The translations under genes were made by a program, and so were the position numbers. A stretch of DNA of 64,000 nt from Misgurnus anguillicaudatus (Eukaryota > Chordata > Actinopteri > Cypriniformes > Cobitidae), in assembly GCF_027580225.2 (NCBI RefSeq), contig NC_073356.2, forward strand, positions 8,649,001-8,713,000, written 5' to 3'. The stretch's first letter is position 1, and every line of letters starts with the position of its first letter. The notes under the pieces were generated by a model that did no database searches, was not told the origin of the DNA, and worked only from the letters and a program-made list of their open reading frames with translations. Shown in pieces: positions 22,144 to 34,429 of this stretch.

Positions 22144-22278
22144 TATCACTGTTACCAAAAAATTGCTCTGATGGACAATTTAAGACATTTGATAGGTTAG
22201 GTGTGTGTTTCACCGAATAATAATCAACACTCATGGAATATTTCTCAACCAATCAGAATAAAGCATTCAACAGACCCG

Positions 22279-22712
22279 TGGTATAATTGTCAATAAACAC
22301 ACACCTAATCTGTCAAATGTCTTAAAATAACCACCAGGGCAATGTCTGTTGTAACCGTGGTATAAGTGGAATACCCTTGGGTGTGCATTATTTCATATAA
22401 TTCAACAAATTATTCCTTTTGTATACATATAATCTGTAATGCAGGTTGGTAATACCAGGTGTCTTAAAACATTTTAAAGTTTTTGTAATGTATCTTAAAA
22501 GCAAATAAATAATTTTTAAGCAGTATTAACAGAGTAATCGTATCCAATCAATCAGCTTTTATACAATAACGTTCTGAATAAAGAAATTATGTATTGAGGG
22601 AACTGTATGTGTAGTATACAGTGTGCTCATAAAAATAAAGATTTTTAAAAGGTTAAGAGTGTAGTTTCAGTCAATAGAAGTGAATTGTTACAATGTTAAC
22701 AAGTGGTAGTTT
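22279..22712. other. AT-rich non-coding stretch
   Basis: No gene seen. A partial echo of the previous element (aacacacacctaat) is present near 22300. Confidence 0.35.
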
Positions 22713-23026
22713 AAAGGGGCATGCACACCAAAGCATTTAAACGCGCGCTGTAGGCGCTTGCCAGCTTTTTTCAGCTTTGATTGCTATGATACTTCTGCAT
22801 TGTTTATCAGTTGTCGAACGATGCGCCGGTTGGTTGTTTTAATAATTGTCCCTTCCTTCACTGTGATTGGATGGCCACGTGAAAAGTGACATTGACGAGC
22901 TAAGCTATTCACCCAAAGTTGAGTATTTTCAACTCTCGGCGCTCAGCATTTTTAAAAAGCGCTGTGCTTCCATTGGAAACAATTGAAAACATACGCCGGC
23001 ATAATTGCTTTGGTGTGCATGCTACC
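22713..23026. mobile_element. MITE with 'ggcatgcacaccaaagc' TIR
   Basis: The left tip (aaaggggcatgcacaccaaa) is mirrored by tttggtgtgcatgctacc at about 23008-23026. The interior has ggcgctt-type inverted motifs (gcgcgctgtaggcgc, tcggcgctcagc). Non-coding. A related larger element lies at 60092-60668. Confidence 0.7.
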
Positions 23027-25677
23027 TAACAGTAAAATGGTTTGTGCAGGAGATGCATAAAGTCTGGTTTTATAACAGACATTCAATAAGTGTGTCATGG
23101 TCTTTCCTTGTCATACTGAGTTCCTGTTCTGTCAGCGGTTTAACAGAGAGGAGCTGTTACAGTATCACTGTGGTAAGATTGCCTATGAATAACTCTCTCT
23201 TTTGCTATCCAAGCTATTAATAGGTATGGCAGCAAGTGCTCAAAGTTGTAAACCCAAATACCTGACACAGGGTTCAGCCACACATCCATCTAATAATGCA
23301 GCAGGTAAAATGAAAGACCTCAGTTTAATGCATTTTTTTCTAAATATTCTAGTGCTTAAATATATGCGCAAAGGAACTTTTACCAAAGAAACAACCGTTC
23401 TTAATCAAAATTACTTTTATGTCTAACTATGAAAATCCCAGATGTTCAATGTAGACTCAGAGCAGACATTGGTTGTGAATGACTGCAATGAACCTACCAT
23501 ACAGAAACAAAATAAAAATTTTAACCTTTAAATTTCAAATATCTCTCGCTCGCTGTCGTATCTGTGTCAGCTCTGAGTAAGTTTAAAGAGTTTCTACTGA
23601 AGCACACAGAATATTTGAGAGCAAACATCGTGAGTCATGAGGGTTTTGTGGACCTGCATACTAACTGGGTTATGGTGTGTTTACAAAAATCCCTCCAAGG
23701 AAATATCTGTTATGCCAAAGTCAGGTTCAATGTTGGACTGGGAATGCAAGAGACGGATGAGCCCTGTAATCCAACACTATATGTAACTGAGCTGATATCT
23801 GTTGCTGCAAATGTATCCATGATCTCATCCCGATCACTCAATATATGACTGTATAGACCTCTGCCAAAAGATGACTAAAGTGTATTGTGGTGTGTGTGGA
23901 TTATTGCACACGCAAAACAGGCTTAAACCATTTCAATGCTTGACATTTAGATAATTACATTCAATCAAATAAATAAATAAATAAATAAAAAGCTCACATA
24001 CTTGAGATGGTAACCGAATGCAGAGAACTTAAAAAATTGTTTTCCAGTGCATTTTAATTATATGGCATATTAGTCACCAAGTTGAATGTCAAATGATTGT
24101 ATAAAAATGAAAAATGTCTGGCCTTGCCGCCATAAGTGAGACAAGAGGTTTGCTGATGTTCACCACAGAAACCCAACCCATGAAACATTAAACGTCTGAT
24201 GGACATGCAGATCATCATATCATCTATATTGCGTCCGTCGGTCCAAGACAAATTCTGTATATGTCTACACAACGTGCAAATTAGGTCCACTATTTGGACA
24301 TTTAACCATGAACTCAGTTGGAAATCATTATGTACAGTTCAACATTTAAACATTGGACTACACTGTAAAAAGGATTTCATGCTACTGTTTCAACTTTTTT
24401 GTGTGCAGTTGACAGAGTAAAACTGTCTTAAGTTGAAACAACTTGCAATTTCTGAATTTCTTCATTCAACTTTTCATTCACTAAAGAAATGTTTTCCTTC
24501 ATCCAAATAAAAATCTTTAGGGTTATGGTTCACATCTGTATTTTATAACTTGACAATTAACAATATTTTCTTTATTTATGAAAACGTGGCAAAAAGTATA
24601 TTTTTCTTGTTGAACAAAGTCCATTAAATGTACTTCTAGTCCAATTATTTATGTTTTAAGAACGTTTGTTGGTTGTGTGAATGTAAGAGGAATGTTACAT
24701 TTTATCATTTTCAAACTGGTATTAAACATTATTTCTGAATTTTCTGTTAAATATTACTGTAGAAAACACTATTTACTTATTAGGTTTAGATGTTTTGTTT
24801 TGTTTCATTTAAACCCACCATTATAGTGATCAATGTTTGTTTTAGTTGAACTCTTGACTGAAAGTTTGCTAGCTCTGGCTGCTACAACTTAGTGTTAAAA
24901 ACACATTTATTGTGGTAAAAGAAGCCAATAATGTAATAATCACAGTGGTGGTTATTATCTGATGCTTAAGATCATCATTAAGTGAGTTGATTTATTCATT
25001 CACCGTTTGATCAACCAAAAGTATATTTTCTGTTAATGATGTGATACAGTAGGAGATCCAGCATGCTCATAGCAATTTGCACATAAAAAGAAACCACTGT
25101 GCCAGACACACAAACATCAAGAATCAGAGTATTTATTGTTAATTTAAATAGAAAAGTTAATTTATTCACACCGCAGTGCATGCTGGGAGTCCTGAATGTG
25201 ATTTGTAATTTGTTGATACCAAGCAAGCATTGCATCATAAAGCTTTACATTTCTTTGTTACCATTGTTGAGATTCAGACATTATCTGGCGTCATGGTCTG
25301 CACCTTCAGGGGACCAAAATTAGACATGCAAAAAAATATGAGCAAAAGACGTTGTTTTGACGTCACTTTGCGCAGTGGGCGTTTAAATTTGATGTAGAAA
25401 AGATATCCACACGACCACATTTGGACTGCAATTAGCCCCTACACAGAGGTCCAATGAACATCAATGTTGGACGTTTTAGTAGACGTTGGAAAAAAGACGT
25501 TGTCTGGTGTCACAGTCTGCAAATTACCAAAATTGGTTCGACATCACTTTGCGTAATGAGAAAAGAGTTTTAATGCTCTCTTGCTAATTTTCTCTAATCA
25601 AGAGTAATATTTCATTACTCAGATGTTTATCCGGTAACCCTTTAAAACAAGGTTGGATTTGTTAACATTAGTTAATT
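23027..25677. other. Non-coding stretch with small repeats
   Basis: Contains an AAAT microsatellite (about 23966-23990) and a decayed cactgtaaaaa MITE (24360-24480). Bases 25270-25560 hold two diverged copies of a unit with gacgttg and gacgtcactttgcg-like motifs. The 94-codon frame at 23564-23848 has no recognised domain. Confidence 0.4.
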
Positions 25678-25938
25678 AGGGTGACCATACGTGCCATTCT
25701 TCCTGGATGCGTCCTGTCCAGGATTTTGGTGCGTCTTCCGGAAGTCGTATTTGTCGACCGCATACGTCATAAAGGATTATTATTATTATTACAGAAAAGC
25801 AACCATTACATTTTAAGGTAAGAATGAAACTACAATTGTATGTGTTATGTTTTAACTGAATGGCGTATGCTGTCAACAAATACGACTTCCGGAAGACGCA
25901 CCGAAATCCTGGATAGGACGCGTGTGGAGGACAGTATG
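25678..25938. mobile_element. Snapback MITE ('agggtgaccatacgtgcc' family), copy 2
   Basis: Begins agggtgaccatacgtgcc and ends ggacagtatggtca. The flanks are agttaat on both sides, a 7-bp direct repeat. It sits inside a 'gttaacattagttaatgca' repeat whose continuation resumes at 25940 (gcattagcttacatgaac). Confidence 0.7.
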
Positions 25939-25995
25939 GTCAAGTTAATGCATTAGCTTACATGAACTAACAATGAGCAACTAAATGTACCGATA

Positions 25996-26458
25996 TTAAA
26001 GGTCCCGTTCTTTCAGTGTTTTTGAAGCTTTGATTGTGTTTGCAGTGCACAATATAACATGTGTTCATGTTTCACATGTAAAAAACACGGTATTTTTCAC
26101 AAAATTTAGTTATCTATATATCGCTGTTTTCACTGTCCTCAAAACAGGCTGATGTCTTCCTTGTTCAATGAAGTCCCTCCTTCAGAAATACATAACGAGT
26201 TCTGATTGTGTAGTTTGTTTAGTGTGTTGTGATTCGATAGCAGCTTAGCTTGCCGTTAGCTTAGGTGGCGATTGACGTATTCCTGTGGGCGGAGTTTAGT
26301 CAGAAAACTGTTCTAGTGTTGTCATTAAAGCAGGAAGTAGAGCGCTGTAGTCCAAACCGGCCGTTCGCTGTATGCTTTGAAATTCTGTTAAAGAAAATAT
26401 ATCACCTGGCAGTGAACTGTGAGCTTTATCATTTTACAGGTATTATTTATGCTTTTAT
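25996..26458 (+). repeat. TTAA-starting dispersed repeat, copy 1 (3' end lost)
   Basis: Begins TTAAAGGTCCCGTTCTTTC and aligns collinearly with 45322-45790 over about 460 bases (shared ctgatgtcttccttgttc, gattcgatagcagcttagc). It is cut by the LTR-like unit at 26459. Confidence 0.7.
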
Positions 26459-26926
26459 TGTCAGGATCCTGCCGGAACCTTGTCCTGTTTTAGTATTTAG
26501 TCCAGTATGGCAGGGTTAAGACAGTACAATGTTTTGTGTAGGGAATACATGTTCTGTATTGACTAAACTAGACCATATTTCCTGTATCCCGTCACTTTTT
26601 ATCCGCTTCCTTACCTGTTATCATTGTTACCTGTTCCCCTTCGTTATTTTGCCCCTAAAGTCTTTTTGTGCCCAATACTCTGTCTGTGATCGTACTCGGT
26701 TATCCAGATGTGTTGCTGTCTGTTTCTATGTCAAGTAAGTATTGTCCATTCATTGTATGTTATTAGTTTAATGTCATATAGTCCAGTTTAGTGTTTATTC
26801 GGTTCTGTGTATATTGTCTTGTTTTACTACCTCGTGGGTTTTTGTTTTCTCGGTTTTTGTGCAATAAATTGTTCAGTGTTCTATCTGTGTCTGCGCATGG
26901 GTTCATCCGCCTTGCCATCCCTGACA
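26459..26926 (+). repeat. LTR-like unit, no target duplication
   Basis: Begins TGTCAGGATCCTGCC and ends CATCCCTGACA (TG...CA with short inverted tips). AATAAA lies near 26862. The starting bases and length (468) match the solo LTR at 59562-60027 on the other strand. The flanks (tttat and gaccg) do not match, so this may be an LTR left by recombination or deletion. No internal retroviral or gypsy coding follows. Confidence 0.6.
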
Positions 26927-27651
26927 GACCGATCAGGGGTTAAACCAGAAGTTAAAACAGCCAAAAATTAAGATGTTTCTTGTTTTTTGGCCATTTTAGT
27001 AGCAACGATACATCTGTCCATTTATTCCAAGCTCCATTTAATTTTATGTGAAAAAAATTTAGTGAAAGGGGGCCTTCAAAAATTGTTGTGGGGAACTGGG
27101 GGGGCCTTGAAGTGAAAAAGGTTGGGAACCACTGAATTAACCAAATTCTGAATGTTCATGTTGTTCATTCATATATTGATCATAAACATCATTGCATTTT
27201 CCTGTTTTCGTTTGATTGACAGGATATATATTTTAGCTGTTTTTAAAAAATGCTTTAATTTGAACAATAGTTTGTTAATTTCATCATTTACTAAGACATT
27301 TTTAAAATCAAAAGTTGTAACTGTTAACATTAGTTAACAATACACAATAAACTAACATGAACAATTGTATTTGTATTAACTAACATGAACAAATATTAAT
27401 AAATGCTAAGACTATATTGCTCAAATGAAAATTATGCACATTGACATTACATTAAGACTGGGGAGCTATAAATTATTACAAACAGTCTTTGCAAAGATGT
27501 GTCTCTGCAAACCTGATCATAGTTCTGAGACAATTATTTCATGGGAAAGTCTTGCGGAGACACACAAGAGATCATTTGAGTCTTTTTCTCAATAGAAAAA
27601 TGTGGGAAGCAATTAAATACCTCTCCATTGAATCTAATTGCTGTTTATGAC
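26927..27651. other. hAT-type terminus fragment and 'gttaacattag' repeat
   Basis: Bases about 27050-27137 end in aaaaaggttgggaaccactg, a common hAT-type terminus; the partner end is not found. Bases 27310-27410 resemble the interrupted repeat around 25650 and 25945. No gene. Confidence 0.45.
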
Positions 27652-27828
27652 ATGCACATTTATTTACACTTATGCATTTGGCAGACGTTTTTATCCAAAG
27701 CAACTTACAGTGCATTACAAGGTATACATTTTTATCGGTACAGTATGTGTGTTCCCTGGATTCAAACCCATGACCTTTTGCGCTGTTAATGCAATGCTCT
27801 ACCACTGAGCTATAAAGGAGCACGACAA
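27652..27828 (-). repeat. tRNA-derived SINE
   Basis: On the minus strand it starts near 27826 with an A-box (tagctcagtggtagagca) and continues to a B-box-like ggtttgaatcc. It then reaches a conserved tail (gctttggataaaaacgtctg, then ccaaatgcata). It belongs to the fish tRNA-SINE type transcribed by RNA polymerase III and moved by LINE machinery. Full head and tail are visible. Confidence 0.85.
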
Positions 27829-29274
27829 GGAGAAGCAAACGAGATATAAAAGAGATCATTATTCATTACCATTGTCTTCCTCTCTCTCCTTCATCATGTC
27901 TCTCCTCTTCCTTATCTCCCTCTCAAAGATGTGTGGGATGCAGTTTTGGAAGTAGGTCAATTCTGTGCTGGAAAACCGTAATTTTGGCACACAGAACTGG
28001 CTCAGTTGTGTAAAGCGTGTGGTCTACTTACCTCTTTTCTTTAAACAGAGAAACAAGGCAAAGAGCAATCACTTGTAAACACCAAGTCCCACATGTTTGA
28101 TTTTAATAAAAATGTCGAAATATAAAAAGTCTATCAGTTAGCAAATGAGCCGATGATGTCAGTATACAAATGGTGTTAAAAGGGAAAGCGTTCTGTCATA
28201 AATCTGTACAGTAATGAGCTGATGCTGCCAGCTCAGCTGAAAAAAGCGATTAAATACACACATTTCCTCTGATTGTAACTTTTCCTTCCTTTTTAAAATC
28301 TTTCTGCACCAGCAATACATTAAACCTGTCTTAAAGGATACAAATGGGACCTTGACTTGTAATGTGTGTGTTAGATACAGTAAGAACAGATGACCAGAGA
28401 AAGCTCTGGCTCATTGCTGTATCATGGTCCTCCTGAGTTGTCATGGTAACACATCGCCTGAGCGTTGCGGACCAGTCCTTGCCTCGTGTTTGTATTTCTG
28501 CTCTGCGTTCGGACCAATCAGAGATATGATCCAATGCTGTGATCATAGAAACATCCTTTAATCTTTTTACTGATTCACTTGCTAATTGTAAATAACTCCC
28601 CCTACCTGTGACATTTATATTCATGTCACTGAAGGATTCCAGAAAGGTGTTTTGAAATGGAAAGGTTTCAAGTGAAATGTTCCTATTGTGTTTTGCAGTC
28701 AAGGTATGCAAGCATTGTTTCACATGACAAAATTTCATCATGTAGTTTCAAGTGTTTCACGTTATAAAGGTAAATAAATAGAGCAACGGTTGAAATAAAA
28801 TGAAATTCAAAGCTGAAAGAAACAATAATAAGGACAGACCCTTAAGCTAAAATCAAAGGAAATCTAAAAGTAATAATACACACATAGTGAACTGATGTGA
28901 GATCAAAGTAAAACCGTGCCCTTGTTGTATTGAAACAGTTAAATCATAGCTTCAGGCACTGTCTGATCCTCGGCCAGAATCTTGTTATTTCTCATGCACA
29001 AGGAGGGACACTTTTAACTAAACTTCTCACTTTTTCACTGATATACTGTTACAAAGAGGAAGCAGACAGACATCTCCAAATACTGTTGGTTTATTTTCAA
29101 CACAAATGTATATTTGTCTTTTATATGTGCCCTTGCGTTCACTACTCACTGCGATGGGTTAAATGGAGAGGTTACATTTTGAGTATGGAAATACTTACCA
29201 ATCACGTCACTTTCACTGGCCTGGTACACATAATACACCATTTTAATCATTTTTGAGGAACAAGGAATATGAAA
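27829..29274. other. Non-coding stretch with one unexplained ORF
   Basis: No repeat family recognised. The minus-strand frame 28331-28741 (136 codons, ATG start) is the longest open frame not assigned to a mobile element. It contains no motif I know. It could be chance or a terminal exon. Confidence 0.3.
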
Positions 29275-29276
29275 TA

Positions 29277-30170
29277 CACTGAAAAAAAATTCTTACTTAG
29301 TTTTTTGTCTTGTTTTCAGTACAAATATCAAAACATTCTTAAATTAAGATGCGCAAAATGACCTATAATTGGGTCTAAAATGTAACAAAGTGATTCTAAC
29401 CCCAAGTGACAATGGTAAGAAAATAGTAAAAAACAATGAGGAAGCAATACATAAAATGACATGAAAAAGAAAGTCGTGCCACGGACATGAAAAAAAAATG
29501 TGCGAGTGACACGAAAAAGACATTTTTTTCTCAAGGCACGAAAAAAAGCAGAATTTTTGTGACTAGAAGACAACTTTGCATGAGATCATTCTGGAAAAAA
29601 ATAGGTAATTGAATTTTGGCTCTCCTTGTGATGTCAGAAGGGGATAATACCGCCCCTTAAACTGCTCTATCCACCCACGACACTGCCATTTAGTAGAGAT
29701 CAGCTCATTTGCATTTTAAAGGACACACACAAAAACAGCACATTTTTGCTCACACCTAAAAAGTGGCAATTTTAACATGTTATAATAAATTATCTAGCAA
29801 AAAAGCATATTTTGAGCAAAAAAGAATATATTTTGAGAAATAATGGTAAACATTGAGAATGATGGAAAGTGACCATTGACTTTCATAGTAGAAAAACATA
29901 TTTTGGAAGTATTGTAATAAACGACTAAGAAAATATTTTGATAAATGATGGTAACCACACAGGTGACGGTACCCATTAAATTCCATCATATATTTTATTC
30001 CTACTATCATTTCTCAAAATATCTTCTTTTGTGTTCATCAGAAAAAAGGAATTCATTATTATGATTACTTGGCTTGTTTAAAGCTTTTGTTTATCAAAGA
30101 AAAAAACATCCTGAATTAAGATTTTTTGATATTTGTACTATAAACAAGACAAAAAATTTGTTTTGCAGTG
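29277..30170. mobile_element. TA-flanked MITE mosaic
   Basis: The tips are cactgaaaaaaaattc and ttgttttgcagtg, with about 70-bp imperfect arms (shared gatatttgtact). TA lies at 29275-29276 and 30171-30172. The interior is a patchwork. Bases 29385-29578 are a piece of the 1000-2315 family, 29590-29795 are an inverted piece of the 61560-62061 family, and 29800-30060 resemble the element at the window start. Confidence 0.65.
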
Positions 30171-30681
30171 TACGTGTATTGTCAAAAACACAAGGGGAAA
30201 AACAGTTTTTTATTAAAATCATTGTCATGTAAAGTCTTAAAACATCTTGGGAGTGGACCCAATAATAAAACATTTTATGGCCTGTCATCAGGCCCGGTAC
30301 TAGGCTTGCTGGACTGGGGGGGCAGTCAGGATTTTTGGGTGGGCAGCCATTTCTCGACTAAAATGATTCATACACTAAAATTATGGATGTTTCAATCCAA
30401 TATTATTTTGCATATGTCTTATAATAAAGGGCCATTAATATGTCCTTAGATTAGATTTATAATGATTTATGTTATAATGATTACACTTAATGTAGTTTTA
30501 CACATTAAGTCACAGTTAATGAAATCAGGCAAGCAGGTGATATGAATAGAGACAGAGCGCCGTTATGCAAATTTGAAAACCACGCCCACCGGGGGGGAAA
30601 GCGATCCAACAGTCTCCATTGACTTTGTATTGCGAGAAGCCGCCTCCTTGTCATTTCTGGCTTATAACAAAAAACTGAATA

Positions 30682-30819
30682 ATGCCTAAAAGCTGCTGTG
30701 TGACAATATGTACAGCTAACAAGCCAAAGAACCCAGAAATAAGTTTTTATAAGCTGTCGAGCCGTAAAACCCAGTCTTTAAGGAGAATAAAGTGGATCGC
30801 CGACTACGTTTCCCCCTAG
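30682..30819 (+). pseudogene. THAP-domain fragment, left arm
   Basis: 45 codons from ATG to TAG. It begins MPKSCCVTICT, with C5 and C10 in the spacing of the first zinc pair of THAP domains, then EISFYKL and RRIKW in the positions of the conserved FxxFP-like and Trp regions. The second zinc pair (Cys and His) is missing because the frame stops. It is a fragment, possibly a former first exon, not a working domain. Confidence 0.65.
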
Positions 30820-31090
30820 TGGACGCAGTTCTACTAATAGAAGTACTATGAAAAGTTGCCTGTATCCATTTTTGTGTCTTTAAACGCTCGTTTTTTGGTG
30901 TCGACAGCTTATAAAAACTTATTTACAGATTAAACTTAAAAACAGAATAATACCTAAAAGCTGCTGTGTGACAAGGTGTACATCTAACACGCCAAAAAAA
31001 TAAATAAATACGTTTTTATAAGCTGTTGACTTCAAAAAACGAGCGTTTAGACACAGAAATGGATACAGGCAACTTTTTATAGTACTCCTA

Positions 31091-31246
31091 TTAGTAAAAC
31101 TGCGCCCAATAGGGGGAAACGCAGTCGGCGATCCACTTTATTCTCCTTAAAGACTGGGTTTTACGGCTCGACAGCTTATAAAAACTTATTTCTGGTTTCT
31201 TTGGCTTGTTAGCTGTACATATTGTCACAAAGCAGCTTTTAGGCAT
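31091..31246 (-). pseudogene. THAP-domain fragment, right arm
   Basis: The mirror of the left fragment: 51 codons from ATG at 31246, beginning MPKSCFVTICT. C5 and C10 are kept and C6 is changed to F. It runs six residues beyond the left arm before its stop. The few differences between arms show the palindrome formed relatively recently or is being homogenised. Confidence 0.65.
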
Positions 31247-32679
31247 TATTCAGTTTTTTGTTATAAGCCAGAAATGACAAGGAGGCGGCCTCTTGCAATA
31301 CAAAGTCAATGGAGACCGTTGGATTGCTTTCCCCCCCGGTGGGCGTGGTTTTCAGGTTATGACGCGCTGCGCTCTGTCTCTATGCAAAGCTGTACATATA
31401 GCTATTTTTATTAATGTTTACACTGCATTTAATCTATTATTTCACTTTTAGATAAATTAAAGCCATTCTTATACCTACCCTATACAACATATGCCTTTAT
31501 TCTAAATAAACACTTGTTAGGAACTTTATTTCCACTTCTCAAACATTTTCTTCATTTAAAATAATGCATTTTCAATGTGATATGTGATAAGAAATATGTT
31601 CATTAATTCTTGACCCTATCATGCTGCTGCAGCAACCTCAAATATCACAACAAAGCACAACACTTTAAATAATCTATTTTGAAACATCATGAAAGCAATT
31701 TGACATTCATGACAAATTCGTCAAAGGTTTTCCTGTAACAGCACCAGACAAAAGCACAAGCCCTAAAATACTGTAAGTGTGATATGCGACGAGACCAAAG
31801 ATAAATCACCCTGCTTTGTTCATAACACAGCAAATCAGATATTATAATACAACGCAACATCATAAAATACAACGTTTTACCTTATGATGACCTTGCGGAG
31901 TGAAAGTTCCTCCTGAACTTAAAAGTCTGTAGATTTTTGCGTGTGAAGTTTTCCTCAAACGCGAGCTGAATGAGCATAAGAATGACGATGACAAAACCGC
32001 TAAAATTTGATTTTAAAACTGCACACGATGCTTAGCTGTTACAATGCTGTATATTTACTGTATAACCATCGTATATCATTTATATCTACTATATAGTATG
32101 CCATGGGCGAGGCTAGCCCCTTTTTAGGGGTGCTTCAGCACCCCTAAAAAGGAGCTCAGCTCCCCTAAAACTTGGGGCAAGAAATTTAATTATTCTAAAA
32201 TGTTCGTTCGTCTTTGACCAGGTTAAATAATGTCCAAAACATACTCCGTAGTTTGTGGTTTAAAATGTATAATAAGGTAGAAAATGAAAACCTCCTTGCT
32301 TAGCAAATGGTGTCATCCTCTTCTTCTACTTCTTTGTACCTGCATCGCTTAGCTCGACCGTCATTCAGCGTGAAACACACGTATAGTGAGAATCAGTTAA
32401 AGGGCGTTTTGCAGGTAAAATTTTTCAACGAATTTGTGCAATTTGCTTGTTGATAATAAACATTTAAACTGTTATCCATTGTATTTTATGTTGTTGGGTA
32501 TCACAAAACCCGAAAAAGTATGAAAAAGTACAGCAATTTGCAATGATTCTCCTTTCCCTCACAACGCACTGTATGACGTCACGCTGGGGAGAGAATTTAC
32601 CAAAGCCGCCTTGAGAGCATTGAGAATGACTATAGAAAGACGAGTAAAGTACAGTTCTGATAGCGCAGATAATAGATAA

Positions 32680-32707
32680 ATACATACATACATACATACA
32701 TACATAC

Positions 32708-32743
<36 letters not shown>

Positions 32744-32780
32744 GATAGATAGACAGATAGATAGACAGACAGACAGATGG
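32680..32780. repeat. Compound CATA/GATA microsatellite
   Basis: About six tacata units pass into about ten gata units, then a mixed gata/gaca tail. Likely length-polymorphic. Confidence 0.95.
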
Positions 32781-34429
32781 ATAGGCTAGTATAGAGAGAT
32801 AGGCAGACAGCCAGATAGCATAAGGTTAGCATATCTTCGTGTAGAAAGTAAACAAACAATTAACATACTCGTGCATGCTGGCTTGAGGGGGTCCATGATC
32901 CTGCCTGAAATGGGTGTAACTTTATGCGATCTTCAGCACAAACGGTTTTGGCAGCATGTCTCTAATCCTGGAAGGTGAGTGAAGCACGTCACGTCTGTTC
33001 GCGGGGACCAGCGACCCAAACGCACTCACTTTCTTACAGCCAGTAGCGGAATGGCAATCGAGAGAGTCGGGACTTTCCCGGGCCGATCTGATAATAGTTA
33101 TACATTTCGAGTTATATTAGCAACACCGTCTGGCGGCGTGATGTGCGGCCGGTTCCCGCAGCTCGCTGGTCAAACTGTGCAGGCAGCCTCTCTGCTCAAT
33201 AAAGTATATAAAAGTGCTCAACCTGTTCGGCAGGTCCAAACATGTACAGGATTTATAAAAATACGGTGATCAATGAGCGGTTCCTCCTCAAATGGCTTAG
33301 CCTGTCGTGATGTAAAAAGCCGCCGAACGCCTGTTTATTACAGTATGTATGCGGTCGGATCCGAGTGTGCTGCAGCTGCTGAATGCTGCTGCGTATGATC
33401 GTGTGATTCGTTATAATCGCATAAACAATATAACAAAGCATCCTTTTATTTCACAAAACAATATATTTGAGATATTATTTGATAGACTAGTAAATGTGGA
33501 TTAAGGATGTTTAAAAATCTGTAGCCTGGTGGTCAGGACATGAATGGATCAAATCAGCAGACTTGCGAAGTTTTATTCATCTCCACATATATCATAAATA
33601 ATAATTAGCAACGTAACTTTGCAGTATAACACATTATATATTTCCTACGATGTATATATGATTTCCAAATTATATACGTAAGTATTAAACAGCAATAAAT
33701 GTCTCATCTATCTCTATGGCTCTGGCTGAGTCTTTCTCCACTTCTCCCCAACGTGACGTCATCGCAGAATTGCGTTAAAAAAACCGTTAATACCAAAAAC
33801 GTAAAAAAAGTGGTCTTTAAGACCATTTTTGAGACATTTTAAAAATTATACACATATCTTGAGTGATTTATGTACCCATTAATCGACAGTGGTGGTTAAC
33901 CTGCAACATACACTTTAAGTGTTGTGATGCAACTTTTTTGTTCAAATCTTACAAAATGTTTACGTTGTGTTAATAATGAGCGAGTACATCGCGAATCAAT
34001 CTTTCAAGTCGTGTTTTTGTCTTATGCTGAATCACCATGGTACACGTATAATAAGTGTTTATTTTCGGACTATTTTAGTCCGGCGGGTACCCGCGCGCTG
34101 CGGAGTAGCATAGTACCTGGGTGACTCGTCCATAGACTTAAACGGAGAGAAGTAGCGCCGGTTACAATGTTCTTCCGCAAGACGCATGCAGTTTTGTGCG
34201 TCTCAGTGGGTAGTTGCATACGTGTGTCTCCGTTGTTAAAGTTTATTGTATGATTTATCGTTAATTTGAGACTTATTTTAACAATCGGGAGTCATGTAAA
34301 CATGACATCACGTGCGTCTTTTCTGGTCAGTCGTCATGAAAACATGGCGTCTGGAACAGAGTGAAAACAAACTACATATCACTGTATACCACCAGTAGGC
34401 TACCGGTAAGTTATGTGTGAAATCACTAA

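Larger units (their letters stand above)
20825..22278. mobile_element. MITE with ~40-bp TIRs hosting further insertions
   Basis: The left tip (gggctgttgaatgctttatt, then ctgattggttgagaaatg) recurs inverted at 22240-22278 (catttctcaaccaatcag-type sequence ending attcaacagaccc). The host part is only about 290 bases; the remainder is a Harbinger-like element (20977-21997) and a small MITE (22003-22143). Confidence 0.75.
30549..31380. mobile_element. Long palindrome carrying mirrored THAP-domain fragments
   Basis: Arms of about 390 bases begin gagacagagcgc and end gcgctctgtctc. The flanking octamers tatgaata and tatgcaaa match at 6 of 8 positions, a possible decayed 8-bp duplication. Each arm holds the start of a THAP zinc-finger coding sequence facing the centre, and a third degraded copy lies in the loop (from about 30951). 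THAP domains occur in P-element-type and other eukaryotic transposases, so this is probably a non-autonomous relative of such a transposon. Confidence 0.75.

Noticed and set aside
23564..23848. 94-codon frame as an exon
   Set aside because: No recognised domain, no supporting neighbours, and length expected by chance.
32680..32780. CRISPR-like regular repeat
   Set aside because: Plain tetranucleotide microsatellite; no spacers, and the genome is eukaryotic.
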